From: Nocardia transvalensis NBRC 15921 | GTDB lineage: Bacteria > Actinomycetota > Actinomycetes > Mycobacteriales > Mycobacteriaceae | Assembly (NCBI RefSeq): GCF_000308875.1 | Contig: NZ_BAGL01000124.1 | Coordinates: 1-64,000, forward strand | Direction of reading: 5' to 3' | DNA: 64,000 nucleotides | In this document: positions 53,659 to 63,001 of the stretch, piece after piece | Layout of the letters: each line of letters starts with the position of its first letter | Numbering within the stretch: position 1 is the stretch's first letter | Notes under the pieces: generated by a model | Database searches by the model: none | Told to the model about the DNA's origin: nothing | What the model saw: the letters and a program-made list of their open reading frames with translations, nothing else | Program-made: the position numbers and the translations under genes

Positions 53659-53718
53659 TTTGACGAGTGTCCAGCGAAAACTTGACGACTGTCAAGAGAA
53701 GTCTTGACGACTGTCAAG
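53659..53718. promoter_or_regulatory. Three TetR-type operator copies
   Basis: CTTGACGACTGTCAAG occurs exactly at 53681-53696 and 53703-53718, a 6-bp inverted repeat around GACT. A degenerate copy, TTTGACGAGTGTCCAG, lies at 53659-53674. Centre spacings are 22 bp, two helical turns, so several dimers could bind one face. Confidence 0.85.
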
Positions 53719-53821
53719 ATTTCCGCTTAGTGTGGCCTGCGACACATCACTCCGCGGCTGTGCCGCACATCGCACCCGCGGAATTCTCGACACTCGCGCA
53801 TCTCAACGAAGAGGTATCGAC

Positions 53822-54625
53822 ATGACGAGCTACAACCTGGCCGGACGCACCGCACTGGTCACCGGCGGGGCGCAGGGCCTGGGGGCGGGTATGGCGCACG
53901 CGCTGGCGGCGGCCGGCGCCTCGGTGGCAATCGGCGACGTCAACGTGGACGGCGGCCAGCAGGCGGTCGAGGACCTACGCGGGACGGGCGCCAAGGCCGA
54001 ATTCGTCGGCTTCGACGTCACCGACGACACCGCGTGGGAGGCGGCGGTCGCCACGACGGTCGAGTCCCTCGGCGGGCTGGACATCGTCGTCAACAACGCC
54101 GGTATCGAGGTCACGGATCTGCTGGTCGATCTCGATCCCGTCGCGGCGTCGAAGATGCTGGAGATCAACCTGCTGGGCACGGCACTGGGCATCAAGCACG
54201 CCTTCCGCGCCATGCGTCCCGGCGGCGCGGCCGGTAACGGCGGCGCGGTGGTCAATATCGCGTCGGTCGCCGCGACGATCGCCTTCCCCGGCATCAGCAT
54301 GTACTCGGCGACCAAATCTGGTATCGACCGCCTCACCCGGGTCGCCGCGGCCGAATCGGGCAAGCTCGGGTACGGCGTGCGGGTCAACTGCATCTACCCG
54401 GCGCTGACCCCGACCGCCATGGGCAACAAACTCGCCGTCGACTGCGCGCAGCTGGGCCTGTTCCCCTCCCCCGAGGCCGCCGCGCAGGCGGTCGCCGAAC
54501 TCACCCCGCTCGGCCGCCTGGGCCAGGTCGACGACATGGCCGACGCCGTGGTCTTCCTCGCCTCGGACGCGGCGAAGTTCATCACGGGCGCGGGCCTGCC
54601 CGTCGACGGCGGCATGGGCATGTAG
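53822..54625 (+). CDS. SDR-family oxidoreductase
   Basis: A 267-residue classical SDR: ALVTGGAQGLGAGMAHALAAAG, GDVNVDG, IVVNNAGIEVTD, VNIASVAATIAFPGISMYSATKSG (catalytic Ser, Tyr, Lys) and the C-terminal FITGAGLPVDGGMGM. ATG 53822 has AGAGG upstream. It is the first gene of the TetR-controlled operon and is followed 54 bp later by the saccharopine-dehydrogenase-like gene. It probably acts on a hydroxyl or keto group of the compound activated by the ligase. Confidence 0.9.
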   Translation: MTSYNLAGRTALVTGGAQGLGAGMAHALAAAGASVAIGDVNVDGGQQAVEDLRGTGAKAEFVGFDVTDDTAWEAAVATTVESLGGLDIVVNNAGIEVTDLLVDLDPVAASKMLEINLLGTALGIKHAFRAMRPGGAAGNGGAVVNIASVAATIAFPGISMYSATKSGIDRLTRVAAAESGKLGYGVRVNCIYPALTPTAMGNKLAVDCAQLGLFPSPEAAAQAVAELTPLGRLGQVDDMADAVVFLASDAAKFITGAGLPVDGGMGM

Positions 54626-54679
54626 TCCGTTCTCTCGCAGCATCGTTCATCGACACCCGACCTTCCGAGGAGTTCAGCC

Positions 54680-55807
54680 ATGCCCACCGACAAGCGCGTC
54701 GTCGTCTACGGAGCCTCCGGGTACACCGGCCGCCTCATCTGTGAGTACCTGCGCGAGTACACCATTCCGTTCCTGGCCGCCGGCCGCGACCACGGGCGCG
54801 TCAAGGCCGCGGTCGACGCCGTACCGGGCATCGATACCGTCGACCACGAGATAGCGGAGGTCGAGCACACCGCGGCCGGGCTGGCCGAGGCGTTCCGCGG
54901 CGCGAGCGTCGTGCTCAACACCGTCGGCCCCTTCGCCCGCTACGGCCACGAGGTCGTGCAGGCATGCCTGGAGATCGGGGCGCACTACACCGACACCAAC
55001 GGCGAGCAGAACTGGATGATCGACGCCGAGGCCCGCTACGGTGCCGAATTCGCCTCGCGCGGACTACTTCTCACCCCCGGCCTGGCGCAGATGTACTCGA
55101 TCGGCGAGATCGCCGCGAATATCTGCCTGGAGAATCCAGGTCTGGACACCCTCGACATCCAGGTGTTCTGGAAGGGTCATCCGACCGTCGCGTCGACCAA
55201 CACCATCCTCACCAACGCGGCCTTCGCCAAGGCGTACTACCTCGAACAGAACGAGTACGTGGAGTGGCCGCCGGAGGAGGGGCTCTACACGGTCAGCGTG
55301 CCGGGGCAGCACGATCTCGGCCTGGCGCTGCCGTGGGGCGGCACCTCGCATCCGGTGTGGTTCAAGAACGATCCGCGCGTGGCCACCGCCCGCGCGCTGG
55401 GCGGGGTGTTCAATCGTCCGCTGATGCAAGGGGTTCCGGTGCTGGTAGCCGCGGCGCTGCAACAGATGGAGGGCAAGTCGGAGGAGGAGAAGTACCGGAT
55501 CATCGACGAGCAGTCGGCGGCGATCCGCAGCGAGATGCCGCCGCGGGAGAATCCGCGGATCAACACCTCGCTGGATTCGGTGTACGCCTCCGGCCCGCTC
55601 GGGCGGGCGCACTGCGTGATTCACGGCAACTGCAACTACAAGCAGACGGCCCTGCTCAACGCGCACGCCGCGGCCGAACTCCTGCAGGGCACGCCGCGGC
55701 GCGCCGGATTCGCCTCGAGCTGCCAGGCGTTCGGGCATCGCGAGCTGCTGGGGACGTTGCGGGCGTTCGGCCTCGTGCTGAATCCGATTGTCACCGTTCA
55801 CAACTGA
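54680..55807 (+). CDS. Saccharopine-dehydrogenase-like NAD(P)-binding protein
   Basis: A 375-residue protein. N-terminal NAD(P) fold VVVYGASGYTGRLICEYLREY, then VVLNTVGPFARYGHEVVQACLEIGAHYTDTNGEQ, the typical start of saccharopine dehydrogenase and trans-acting enoyl reductase families. The C-terminal two-thirds contain a mixed fold with NPRINTSLDSVYASGPLGRAHCV. True lysine metabolism is unlikely given the operon. A reductase acting on an acyl or terpenoid intermediate is plausible. GGAG precedes ATG 54680, and it is followed 9 bp later by the ligase. Confidence 0.8.
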   Translation: MPTDKRVVVYGASGYTGRLICEYLREYTIPFLAAGRDHGRVKAAVDAVPGIDTVDHEIAEVEHTAAGLAEAFRGASVVLNTVGPFARYGHEVVQACLEIGAHYTDTNGEQNWMIDAEARYGAEFASRGLLLTPGLAQMYSIGEIAANICLENPGLDTLDIQVFWKGHPTVASTNTILTNAAFAKAYYLEQNEYVEWPPEEGLYTVSVPGQHDLGLALPWGGTSHPVWFKNDPRVATARALGGVFNRPLMQGVPVLVAAALQQMEGKSEEEKYRIIDEQSAAIRSEMPPRENPRINTSLDSVYASGPLGRAHCVIHGNCNYKQTALLNAHAAAELLQGTPRRAGFASSCQAFGHRELLGTLRAFGLVLNPIVTVHN

Positions 55808-55815
55808 GGTCGACG

Positions 55816-57360
55816 ATGCGTCTCGCGGAGTATCTCGACAAGGGCGCGTCGCTCGGTCGTGGGGCGCCCTGCCTCACGACCGGCGGCGTGACCGCCACCT
55901 ACGGCGAGGTCCAGGACCGTTCCGTCCGCATCGCCGGTGCGTTGCAGCACACCGGTATCGCGGCGGGCGACCGGGTGGCGGTGCTGGCGGCGAACGATCC
56001 GCTCGCGCTCACGTGTGTCTTCGGCATCTCGCGGGCGGGTGCGGTGTGGTGCCCGGTCAATCCGCGCAACGAGGCCGGGGAGAACCGGGAGCTGTTCGGT
56101 CTGTTCGGGTGCCGGCTGCTGTTCTTCCAGGAGCGGTTCGCCGGTCTCGTCGACCGGATCCGGGGCGAGCTGCCACGCCTGGAATGGCTCGTGTGTCTCG
56201 ACGGTGACGTCGAGTGGGCGACGCGCTTCGACGACTGGGTCGCCGCGCATCCCGCGGAACCCGACGAGACGCGGCGGCCGGAGCGCGGCCTGTGCATGCT
56301 GGCGGGTACGGGCGGCACGACGGGGCGGCCGAAGGGCGTGCGGCTCACCGAGGACAACATGATGACCTCGACGGCGCTGGCGCTCATGAGCTATCCGTTC
56401 GGCGAGCGGCCGCGTTATCTCGCGCTCGCCCCGCTGACCCATTCGGCGGGCGTGCTGACCTTCCCGATCCTCAGCCTCGGTGGCGAGGTCGTGATCATGC
56501 CCGCGCCCGATATCGGTGAATTCCTCGCGGTGATCGAGCGACGCCGCATCACGCACGCCTTCCTCCCGCCGACGGTCGTCTACGGCGTCCTCGACCACCC
56601 CGATCTCGACACCCGCGACCTCGGTTCACTGCGGTGCCTCTGGTACGGGGCGGCCCCGATGTCGCCGGTGCGGCTCGAGGAGGCGCTGCGCCGCATCGGC
56701 CCCGTTCTCGGCCAGCTGTTCGGACAGACCGAGGCGCCCAATATGATCGCCACCCTGTCCCCCGCCGACCACTTCCGCCCGGACGGCTCGGTCGCCACCG
56801 AACGCCTCGCTTCGGCAGGCCGCCCCACCCCGCTCACCACCGTCGCCATCATGGGCGAGCAGGGCAGGCTGCTCCCCCGCGGCGAGCGCGGCGAAATCGT
56901 CGTCCGCGGCCCGCTGGTCATGGACGGATACCACGAAAACCCCGACGCCACAGCCGAAGTCGGCGCCTTCGGCTGGCACCACACCGGCGATATCGGCTAC
57001 CTGGACGACGAGGGCTTCCTGTTCGTCGTGGACCGCGCCAAGGACATGATCATCACCGGCGGCTTCAACGTCTACTCCGCCGAGGTCGAACAGGCCCTCC
57101 TCGCCCACCCCGCCGTCAAGGACGCCGCCGTCGTCGGCCTCCCCCACCCCAAATGGGGCGAACAGGTAACCGCCGCAATAGAACTCCGCACCGGCCACAC
57201 CACCACCCCCGAAGCCCTACTCACCTTCGTCAAACACCAGCTCGGCAGCGTGAAAACCCCCAAACACCTGGAAATCTGGCCCGACCTCCCCCGCTCCAAG
57301 GTAGGCAAAATCCTCAAAACCGAAATCCGCACAACCCTGCGAGAAGCCCCCGAACCCTGA
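55816..57360 (+). CDS. AMP-binding acyl-CoA ligase
   Basis: A 514-residue adenylate-forming enzyme. P-loop region LAGTGGTTGRPKGVRLT, LFGQTEAPN, the adenine-binding HHTGDIGYLDDEGFLFVVDRAKDMI (TGD and hinge region), GGFNVYSAEVEQ and the C-terminal catalytic Lys in PRSKVGKILK. It activates a carboxylic acid to its acyl-AMP and CoA ester; chain length cannot be told. The operon with an SDR and a saccharopine-dehydrogenase-like reductase points to catabolism of a specific acid, under TetR control. Confidence 0.92.
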   Translation: MRLAEYLDKGASLGRGAPCLTTGGVTATYGEVQDRSVRIAGALQHTGIAAGDRVAVLAANDPLALTCVFGISRAGAVWCPVNPRNEAGENRELFGLFGCRLLFFQERFAGLVDRIRGELPRLEWLVCLDGDVEWATRFDDWVAAHPAEPDETRRPERGLCMLAGTGGTTGRPKGVRLTEDNMMTSTALALMSYPFGERPRYLALAPLTHSAGVLTFPILSLGGEVVIMPAPDIGEFLAVIERRRITHAFLPPTVVYGVLDHPDLDTRDLGSLRCLWYGAAPMSPVRLEEALRRIGPVLGQLFGQTEAPNMIATLSPADHFRPDGSVATERLASAGRPTPLTTVAIMGEQGRLLPRGERGEIVVRGPLVMDGYHENPDATAEVGAFGWHHTGDIGYLDDEGFLFVVDRAKDMIITGGFNVYSAEVEQALLAHPAVKDAAVVGLPHPKWGEQVTAAIELRTGHTTTPEALLTFVKHQLGSVKTPKHLEIWPDLPRSKVGKILKTEIRTTLREAPEP

Positions 57361-57378
57361 GCCGGTCGAGCCGGCTCA
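57358..57378. terminator. Stem-loop at the operon end
   Basis: TGAGCCGG and CCGGCTCA form an 8-bp stem with loop TCGAG. The first arm includes the stop codon of the ligase gene. It separates the operon from the convergent frameshifted phosphatase gene. Confidence 0.6.
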
Positions 57379-57418
57379 CAGCAACTCGACCTCACCGAAG
57401 TCGACTGAGTAATCCACG

Positions 57419-58023
57419 TCAGCCGCCCGCGTCCGGCGCGGTCGAGCAGGGGCGGCGGATCACAGGGTGTGGGGTGGTGCGGAGGGTCCAGGCAGGGGGG
57501 CGGTGGTGCAGGGTGATTGTGGTGAGGGGTGGGATGTCTATGCGCCAGAAGGACTTTGCGGGGGCGTCGAGGGTGGTGAGGATGGCGGCGCGGGCGACGG
57601 CGGGGTGGGTGATGGCGATGATGGGGTCGCCTCGGTTCTCCAAGGTGGTCAGCCAGGTGTGGGTGCGGGCTAGGAGGTCGGTGAGGGATTCGCCGCCGTG
57701 GGCGCGGTAGGTGGGGTCGGTGAGCCAGGCTGTCAGGTCGGCGGGGTCGGTCGCGGTCATCGGCAGGCCTGCCCAGTGGCCGCAGTCGAGGTCGCGCAGG
57801 GCGTCGTCGGGGGTGGCGGACAGGCCGAGTGACTGTGCGGTCTGGCGGGTGCGGGTCTCGGGGCCGCAGTAGACGGCCGCGCGGTCGGCGCCGGGGAGGC
57901 GCCGACCGTCGCGATCGATCGGAGGCCGAGCGGGTCGAGTGGCTCGTCGGCCGGGAACCGGGCGTGCCGGACGGCGTCGGTGACCGCGTGCGCGACGAGC
58001 GTGAGGCGGGTGACCGCGCTCAC
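57419..58023 (-). pseudogene. Histidine phosphatase-family gene with a frameshift
   Basis: The first frame, from GTG 58023 (GTGA overlap with cbtA), encodes TRLTLVAHAVTDAVRHARFPADEPLDPLGLRSIATVG, a normal family start with a weakened LxxHA motif. From about position 57905 similarity continues in the -1 frame: RLPGADRAAVYCGPETRTRQTA, DCGHWAGLP, then GESLTDLLARTHTWLTTL and ITHPAVARAAIL with the second catalytic His. The total length is 605 nt, one base short of a clean frame. A single-base deletion or a sequencing error explains it. Family members are often linked to CbtAB and cobalamin genes. Confidence 0.8.
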
Positions 58024-58877
58024 GCCGCCGGGGCCGGTTCGCCGGATTCGGTGGCCGGGGTCCGCTCGCCGAGCAGGCGCGGGGCCAGCCAGGCGAATCC
58101 GACGCCGATGACCAGCCACAGGATCAGCTGGGCGCCGAAGGCGTAGAGCCGGAAGTGGTAGAGGTCGTCGGCGGGGAAGCCGGGGTAGACGATCCTCCCG
58201 GCCGGGTCGGTGAGCGGTTGCGGTGTCTCGGTGTCGAAATCGCCGAACGACGCGTTGGCCGAGAGACGACCCAGCGACGGCATCAGCGCCAGGACCACAC
58301 CCATGACCACCACGAACGACACCGCGGCGGCCACGGTTGCCGCCCAGTCACCCCAGCGCGAGGCGAGCCGGCGGCCGAGCCACACCGCACCCAGCAGGAC
58401 GACGGCGGTGATCACGATCATCGCCAGGTACAACCCGGTGCGTTCCTCGATGGTGTCGGCGTGCCCGACCGACGGCGGGTTGGCCGGATACTTCAGGAAC
58501 GGCACGGCATAGAGCGCGAGGAACATGCCGCCCGAGACGAGCAGGGCCAGCGGCCGCGGCGCGATGCGGCCCGCGCGGCGCAGGGCGAGGTAGTAGACGA
58601 CCGCGAACAGCGCGCCCATCGCGATGCCGAAGACGATCACCCCGAACCCGAGGCCGGCATTGGCCTGCTCGGTGCGGGTGAACAGCTCGGTCTCGCCCAT
58701 CCCGTGCATCGAATGCCCGGCGGCCTTGTCGAGCGCCTCCTGGGCCTCGTCGCGGCCGGCCTCGTAGTCGATGGCCCGGTCGATGAGGGGTTCGGACAGG
58801 ATCCGCGCGAACAGGAACGCCAGTAAGCCGCCGAGCGCGCCCAGCAGGACGCCGCGGCCGATGATTCGCTTTTCCAT
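58020..58877 (-). CDS. cbtA: CbtA-family cobalt transporter subunit
   Basis: A 285-residue membrane protein of the CbtA family: KRIIGRGVLLGALGGLLAFLFARI at the N-terminus, several further membrane segments (GLGFGVIVFGIAMGALFAVVYYLA), the conserved FLKYPANPPSVGHADTI with a His, and FRLYAFGAQLILWLVIGV at the end. It is predicted to import cobalt for cobalamin together with CbtB. ATG 58877 follows the CbtB stop by 20 bp; both are behind the cobalamin riboswitch. Confidence 0.92.
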   Translation of the reverse strand: MEKRIIGRGVLLGALGGLLAFLFARILSEPLIDRAIDYEAGRDEAQEALDKAAGHSMHGMGETELFTRTEQANAGLGFGVIVFGIAMGALFAVVYYLALRRAGRIAPRPLALLVSGGMFLALYAVPFLKYPANPPSVGHADTIEERTGLYLAMIVITAVVLLGAVWLGRRLASRWGDWAATVAAAVSFVVVMGVVLALMPSLGRLSANASFGDFDTETPQPLTDPAGRIVYPGFPADDLYHFRLYAFGAQLILWLVIGVGFAWLAPRLLGERTPATESGEPAPAA

Positions 58878-58897
58878 TGTGAGGTCTCGATCCCCGC

Positions 58898-59113
58898 CTA
58901 GTGGCAGGGGAATCCGAGGAAATGGCGGCCGTCGTGCACGAACTCGTGCACATGCATATCGCTGCCGAAGATCGAGACCGCACCCTGGTCGATGCCGATG
59001 AAATACAGCGCGAGCAGCGCGAGAACGGTGGTGCCGATCAGCCAGAGGGCCGTGGACGGGACCGCCAGCGATCGGGTTCCGGCACCGGACCGCGGGACGT
59101 AGGAGGTGGCCAC
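58898..59113 (-). CDS. cbtB: CbtB-family cobalt transporter subunit
   Basis: A 71-residue protein with one membrane segment (LWLIGTTVLALLALYFIGIDQG) and the family's His-rich C-terminus (MHVHEFVHDGRHFLGFPCH), which likely binds cobalt. AAGGAG lies 5 nt before GTG 59113; starts further upstream would run into the riboswitch. It is co-transcribed with cbtA. Confidence 0.9.
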   Translation of the reverse strand: MATSYVPRSGAGTRSLAVPSTALWLIGTTVLALLALYFIGIDQGAVSIFGSDMHVHEFVHDGRHFLGFPCH

Positions 59114-59165
59114 AATGACTCCTTGCATTCGTGGGGATTGCGCGTCCCCGTCGTCGAGCTGAACC

Positions 59166-59260
59166 ACGATGCGAGGGTCTGACTTGCCCCACACCCGCAG
59201 GCGTGGAGGTTCACAGTGGCGCGACCGTCCGGAATTTCACCGGATTCCTCGAGACATCGT
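59166..59260 (-). ncRNA. Cobalamin riboswitch (B12 box)
   Basis: On the minus strand the conserved core is readable: GGAATCCGGTGAAATTCCGG, then CGCCACTGTGA, then AAGTCAGACC. ACGATG (59260-59255) and CATCGT (59171-59166) close a P1 stem. It lies 53 nt upstream of cbtB. Binding of adenosyl- or methylcobalamin would reduce cbtBA expression. Confidence 0.88.
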
Positions 59261-59291
59261 CGCTCAACGATACGAACTGTGGGATCGCAGG

Positions 59292-60431
59292 TCAATCGCG
59301 GGGCCGTCGGGCGACGACGGAACGCTGCGGCACCCCGACGTATTCGCTCAGCGGCCGGATCAGGGAATTGGCGGCGCCCTGTTCGATGATGTGGGCGGTC
59401 CAGCCGGTGATGCGGCTCATCACGAAGATCGGCGTGAACGCCTCGATATCGAATCCGAGCAGGAAATACGCGGGGCCCGTGGGGAAGTCGAGATTCGGCT
59501 CGATGCCCGTCTCCTCCGCCATGGTGCGCTCGAGGACGTCGTACATCCGCACCCACTTCTCCCCGCCGGTGGCGGCGGCGATGTCGTGGAACGCCTTCCT
59601 CATGGTCGGCACCCGGGAGTCGCCGTTCTTGTAGACCCGGTGGCCGAACCCCATGACCTTGTCCTTGTTCGCCAGCTTGGCGCGCAGCCACTCCTCCGCG
59701 CGGGCCGGGTCGCCGATCTCGAGCATGTCGCGCATGACGGCCTCGTTGGCGCCGCCGTGCAGCGACCCTTTGAGCGCGCCGATGGCGGCGGTGACCGCGC
59801 TGTAGATATCCGACAGGGTCGAGGTGACCACACGCGCGGCGAAGGTCGAGGCATTGAAACTGTGCTCGGCGTAGAGAATCAGCGACACCTCGAACGCCTG
59901 CACCAGCTCCGGCGCGGGCACCGTCCCGAAACACATGTTCAGGAAATTCTCCGCGTACCCCAGGTGCGAATGCGGCGCGATGGGGTCCAGCCCGTGCCGA
60001 CGGCGATGATCGGCGGCCACAATGGTCGGCAGCACGGCGAGCATACGTAATGCCTTGGCGCGGTTGGCCTTCGGAGAATTGTCGTCCTCGGCCGGATCCT
60101 CGGCGCCGAGATAGCTGATCGCGGTGCGCACCACATCCATCGGATGGCAGTTGTCGGGCAGTTTCGCGACGAGCGACAGCAGCGAACGGTCGACGCGGCG
60201 TGCGGCCCGCTCCCGCTGGAGGAACTGTGTCAGCTGGGCGTCGGTGGGCAGCTCACCGTTCCACAGCAGGTAGGCGACCTGTTCGAAGGTGCAGTGCGCG
60301 GCGAGGTCCTGGACCGGATAGCCGCGATAGGTCAGCGAGTTGGTTTCCGGCACCACTTTCGAGATGGCGGTGGTGTCGACGACGACACCGGCCAATCCCT
60401 TGCGGATGGTGGGGACCGCGGTCTCCGTCAT
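59292..60431 (-). CDS. prpC: 2-Methylcitrate synthase
   Basis: A 379-residue citrate synthase-fold enzyme condensing propionyl-CoA and oxaloacetate. Motifs include SLTYRGYPVQDLAAHC, EHSFNASTFAARVV, GSLHGGANEAVMRDML (catalytic His), GFGHRVYKNGDSR (second His) and NLDFPTGPAYFLLGF (Asp). Context with prpB and prpD makes methylcitrate rather than citrate the product. ATG 60431 overlaps the prpB stop (ATGA). Confidence 0.95.
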   Translation of the reverse strand: MTETAVPTIRKGLAGVVVDTTAISKVVPETNSLTYRGYPVQDLAAHCTFEQVAYLLWNGELPTDAQLTQFLQRERAARRVDRSLLSLVAKLPDNCHPMDVVRTAISYLGAEDPAEDDNSPKANRAKALRMLAVLPTIVAADHRRRHGLDPIAPHSHLGYAENFLNMCFGTVPAPELVQAFEVSLILYAEHSFNASTFAARVVTSTLSDIYSAVTAAIGALKGSLHGGANEAVMRDMLEIGDPARAEEWLRAKLANKDKVMGFGHRVYKNGDSRVPTMRKAFHDIAAATGGEKWVRMYDVLERTMAEETGIEPNLDFPTGPAYFLLGFDIEAFTPIFVMSRITGWTAHIIEQGAANSLIRPLSEYVGVPQRSVVARRPRD

Positions 60432-61345
60432 CACTGGTTCCTTCCCAGGGTGAAAGTGACTATGTCGGAATCGAATTCGCTGTAGCGCTCGTACCGGAGG
60501 AGTTCGTAGAGGCGGCTGCGGTGCTGCATGCGATCCAGCAGCCCCGATTGCGTTCCCTGCTCGAAGATTTCCCGCAGGCCCGCCTCCGCGGCGAACATGG
60601 CCAGCCGCAGCGTGGAGACGGGATAGATGACGGCGTTGTACCCGATCGACTCCAGGGTCCGCGCGGTCAGCAACTCCGACTTGCCGAACTCGGTCATGTT
60701 GGCCAGCAACGGAATCGAGACGGCCGCACGGAATTTCTCGAAGTCGGCGGCATTCCGCAGCGCCTCGGTGAAGATCAGGTCGGCGCCCGCGTCCGCGTAC
60801 GCCCCGGCCCGTTCGATGGCGGCGTCGATACCCTCGATTCCCGCGGCGTCGGTGCGGGCGCAGATCACGAAATTCGGGTCTCGACGGGCGGATACCGCAG
60901 CGCGCAGGCGGCGCACCATATCCGCGGTGGGCACCACCGCCTTGCCGTCGAGGTGGCCGCACCGCTTCGGGTTGACCTGGTCCTCCAGGTGCAGACCGGC
61001 GATGCCGGCGTCCTCCATCACCGTCACCGTGCGGGCGGCGTTCATCGGTTCGCCGAAGCCGGTGTCGGCGTCGACGAGGACCGGCAGATCGGTGACCCGC
61101 GCGATCTGCTGACTACGTCCGGCGACCTCGGTCAGGGTCGTTAAACCGATATCGGGTAGCCCCAGATCGGCCGACAACACCGCCCCGGAGACATAGACGC
61201 CCTCGAAGCCGATCTCCTGAATCAGCGTGGCCACCAACGGATTGAACGCGCCCGGTAAGCGCTGGATCGTGCCCGAGGTGAGCCCCGCCCGGAACGCGGC
61301 GCGCTTGTCGGCAGCCGATGTCTCCGCGGCGATCAGGCCGGTCAT
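60431..61345 (-). CDS. prpB: 2-Methylisocitrate lyase
   Basis: A 304-residue TIM-barrel lyase: [13 protein letters not shown] (metal-binding Asp), [16 protein letters not shown] (catalytic Cys loop KRCGH) and [18 protein letters not shown]. It splits 2-methylisocitrate to pyruvate and succinate. It overlaps prpD and prpC by 4 bp each, so all three are coupled. AGVSVIYP-type segment here is [16 protein letters not shown]. Confidence 0.95.
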   Translation of the reverse strand: MTGLIAAETSAADKRAAFRAGLTSGTIQRLPGAFNPLVATLIQEIGFEGVYVSGAVLSADLGLPDIGLTTLTEVAGRSQQIARVTDLPVLVDADTGFGEPMNAARTVTVMEDAGIAGLHLEDQVNPKRCGHLDGKAVVPTADMVRRLRAAVSARRDPNFVICARTDAAGIEGIDAAIERAGAYADAGADLIFTEALRNAADFEKFRAAVSIPLLANMTEFGKSELLTARTLESIGYNAVIYPVSTLRLAMFAAEAGLREIFEQGTQSGLLDRMQHRSRLYELLRYERYSEFDSDIVTFTLGRNQ

Positions 61346-62847
61346 CGGAACAGTCCCTGCGGCGAGCGGGGCGCGCGGGCGAGCACGTCCGGCGCGACGG
61401 TGAAGGTCAGTTCCGGCAGCTCACCGGCGGACAACTCGCCCGCGCGCCGGACCACCTCGAGGAAGCGGTCCTGTTCGGCGGCGTCGATCACGCCCTCGGC
61501 GAGGGTCCGGAACTTGGCGATGTACTGCTCCCGGGCGAACGGCCGCGCGCCCAGCGGATGCGCGTCGGCGACGGCCAGTTCGTCGACGATCACCGCACCG
61601 CTCTTCAGCGTGACCTCCGCCCGCGCGCCGAACGCCTTCTCGTCCGGATCGGTGGAGTGGTAGCGGCGGGTCCATTCCGGGTCCTCGGCGGTGGAGATCT
61701 TGTTCCACAGCTCCACGGTGTCGGGACGCCGCGCTCGTTCGGGTGCGTAGGAGCGCTCGTGGTGCCAGACACCGTCCTGCAACGCGACCGCGAAGATGTA
61801 CATGACCGAGTGATCGAGGGTTTCGCGGGACGCCGCCGGATCGAATTTCTGCGGATCGCCCGAACCCGTCCCGATCACGTGGTGGGTGTGGTGGCTGGTG
61901 TGCAGCACGATAGACGCGATCCGATCCAGATCGCCGATGCGCTCGCGCAGGCGTCGCGCCAGGTCGATGGGCGCCTGACTCTGGTACTCGGCCGAATGTT
62001 CCTTGGTGTAGGTGTCGAGAATGCCGCGCTTGGGCTCGCCCGGACCGGGCAGCGGTACCGCGTATTCGGCGTCCGGCCCGCCGAGCAGCCGGGCGATGAC
62101 GCCGTCCTCGCCCTCCCAGATCGGCGACGGCGCACCCTCGCCACGCATCGCCCGGTCCACGGCCTCGACGGCCATCTTTCCCGCGAAGGCGGGCGCGTAC
62201 GCCTTCCAGCTGGAGATCTCCCCTTTGCGGGACTGCCGGGTCGCTGTGGTGGTGTGCAGCGCCTGCCCTACGGCCTGAGAGATGATCCCGGTATCCAGGC
62301 CCAGCAGAGTGCCGATACCGGCCGCGGCCGACGGGCCCAGATGCGCGACATGGTCGATCTTGTGCTCGTGCAGGCAGATCGCGCGCACCAGATCCACCTG
62401 GATCTCGTAACCCGTTGCCAGACCGCGAATCAGATCCCGCCCGGACCGCCCGGCGTGCTGAGCGACCGCGAGGATCGGCGGGATGTTGTCGCCCGGGTGG
62501 GAGTACTCGGCGGCCAGGAAGGTGTCGTGGAAATCGAGTTCGCGCACCGCGACCCCGTTGGCCCACGCCGCCCACTCCGGCGAATAGCGGCCCTCGGCAC
62601 CGAAGACCGTCGCGCCGGGCTCGTACGGGTGGGCCAGCGCCTGCGCGCGAGCATTGGCGACGGGACGCCGGGTGAGCGAGGCCGCCGCGACCGCGGCATT
62701 GTCGATGATCCGATTGACGATCATCTCCTCCGTCTCCGCGGGGACCTCCACGGTATCCGCGGCGACCTCCGCGATACGCCAGGCGAGATGGTCCTCGCGC
62801 GGGAAACTCTCCGCCGAGCGACGGGGTCGGACGAGATGATTCTTCAC
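61342..62847 (-). CDS. prpD: 2-Methylcitrate dehydratase
   Basis: A 501-residue MmgE/PrpD-family dehydratase converting 2-methylcitrate to 2-methyl-cis-aconitate. Segments include EFHDTFL-type REIDFHDTF here as [20 protein letters not shown], then [10 protein letters not shown] and [24 protein letters not shown] 62847 has GGAGG upstream, and the product begins like mycobacterial PrpD ([22 protein letters not shown]). An ATG at 62877 lacks a ribosome binding site. First gene of prpDBC. Confidence 0.94.
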   Translation of the reverse strand: MKNHLVRPRRSAESFPREDHLAWRIAEVAADTVEVPAETEEMIVNRIIDNAAVAAASLTRRPVANARAQALAHPYEPGATVFGAEGRYSPEWAAWANGVAVRELDFHDTFLAAEYSHPGDNIPPILAVAQHAGRSGRDLIRGLATGYEIQVDLVRAICLHEHKIDHVAHLGPSAAAGIGTLLGLDTGIISQAVGQALHTTTATRQSRKGEISSWKAYAPAFAGKMAVEAVDRAMRGEGAPSPIWEGEDGVIARLLGGPDAEYAVPLPGPGEPKRGILDTYTKEHSAEYQSQAPIDLARRLRERIGDLDRIASIVLHTSHHTHHVIGTGSGDPQKFDPAASRETLDHSVMYIFAVALQDGVWHHERSYAPERARRPDTVELWNKISTAEDPEWTRRYHSTDPDEKAFGARAEVTLKSGAVIVDELAVADAHPLGARPFAREQYIAKFRTLAEGVIDAAEQDRFLEVVRRAGELSAGELPELTFTVAPDVLARAPRSPQGLFR

Positions 62848-63001
62848 GGTCGGAAACCTCCCGGAGTTCGGTGACATCGAATTGTTTCGCACGCTACACA
62901 TGCCGCGTTCAGGCGGAAATACTCAACAAATGCCTAATTTTGCGGAAGCCGACCGGTGAATGTGTGAAAGTTGTGGAAATGGCGATTGGTAGATTGGCCG
63001 G
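62848..63001. promoter_or_regulatory. Divergent prpD/regulator promoter region
   Basis: 154 bp separate prpD from the divergent RamB/PrpR-type gene. TTTTGCGGAA (62938-62947) and TTTCGCA (about 62885-62891) resemble the TTTGCAAA-type sites reported for RamB/PrpR. They are candidate operators for propionyl-CoA-responsive control. Confidence 0.45.
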
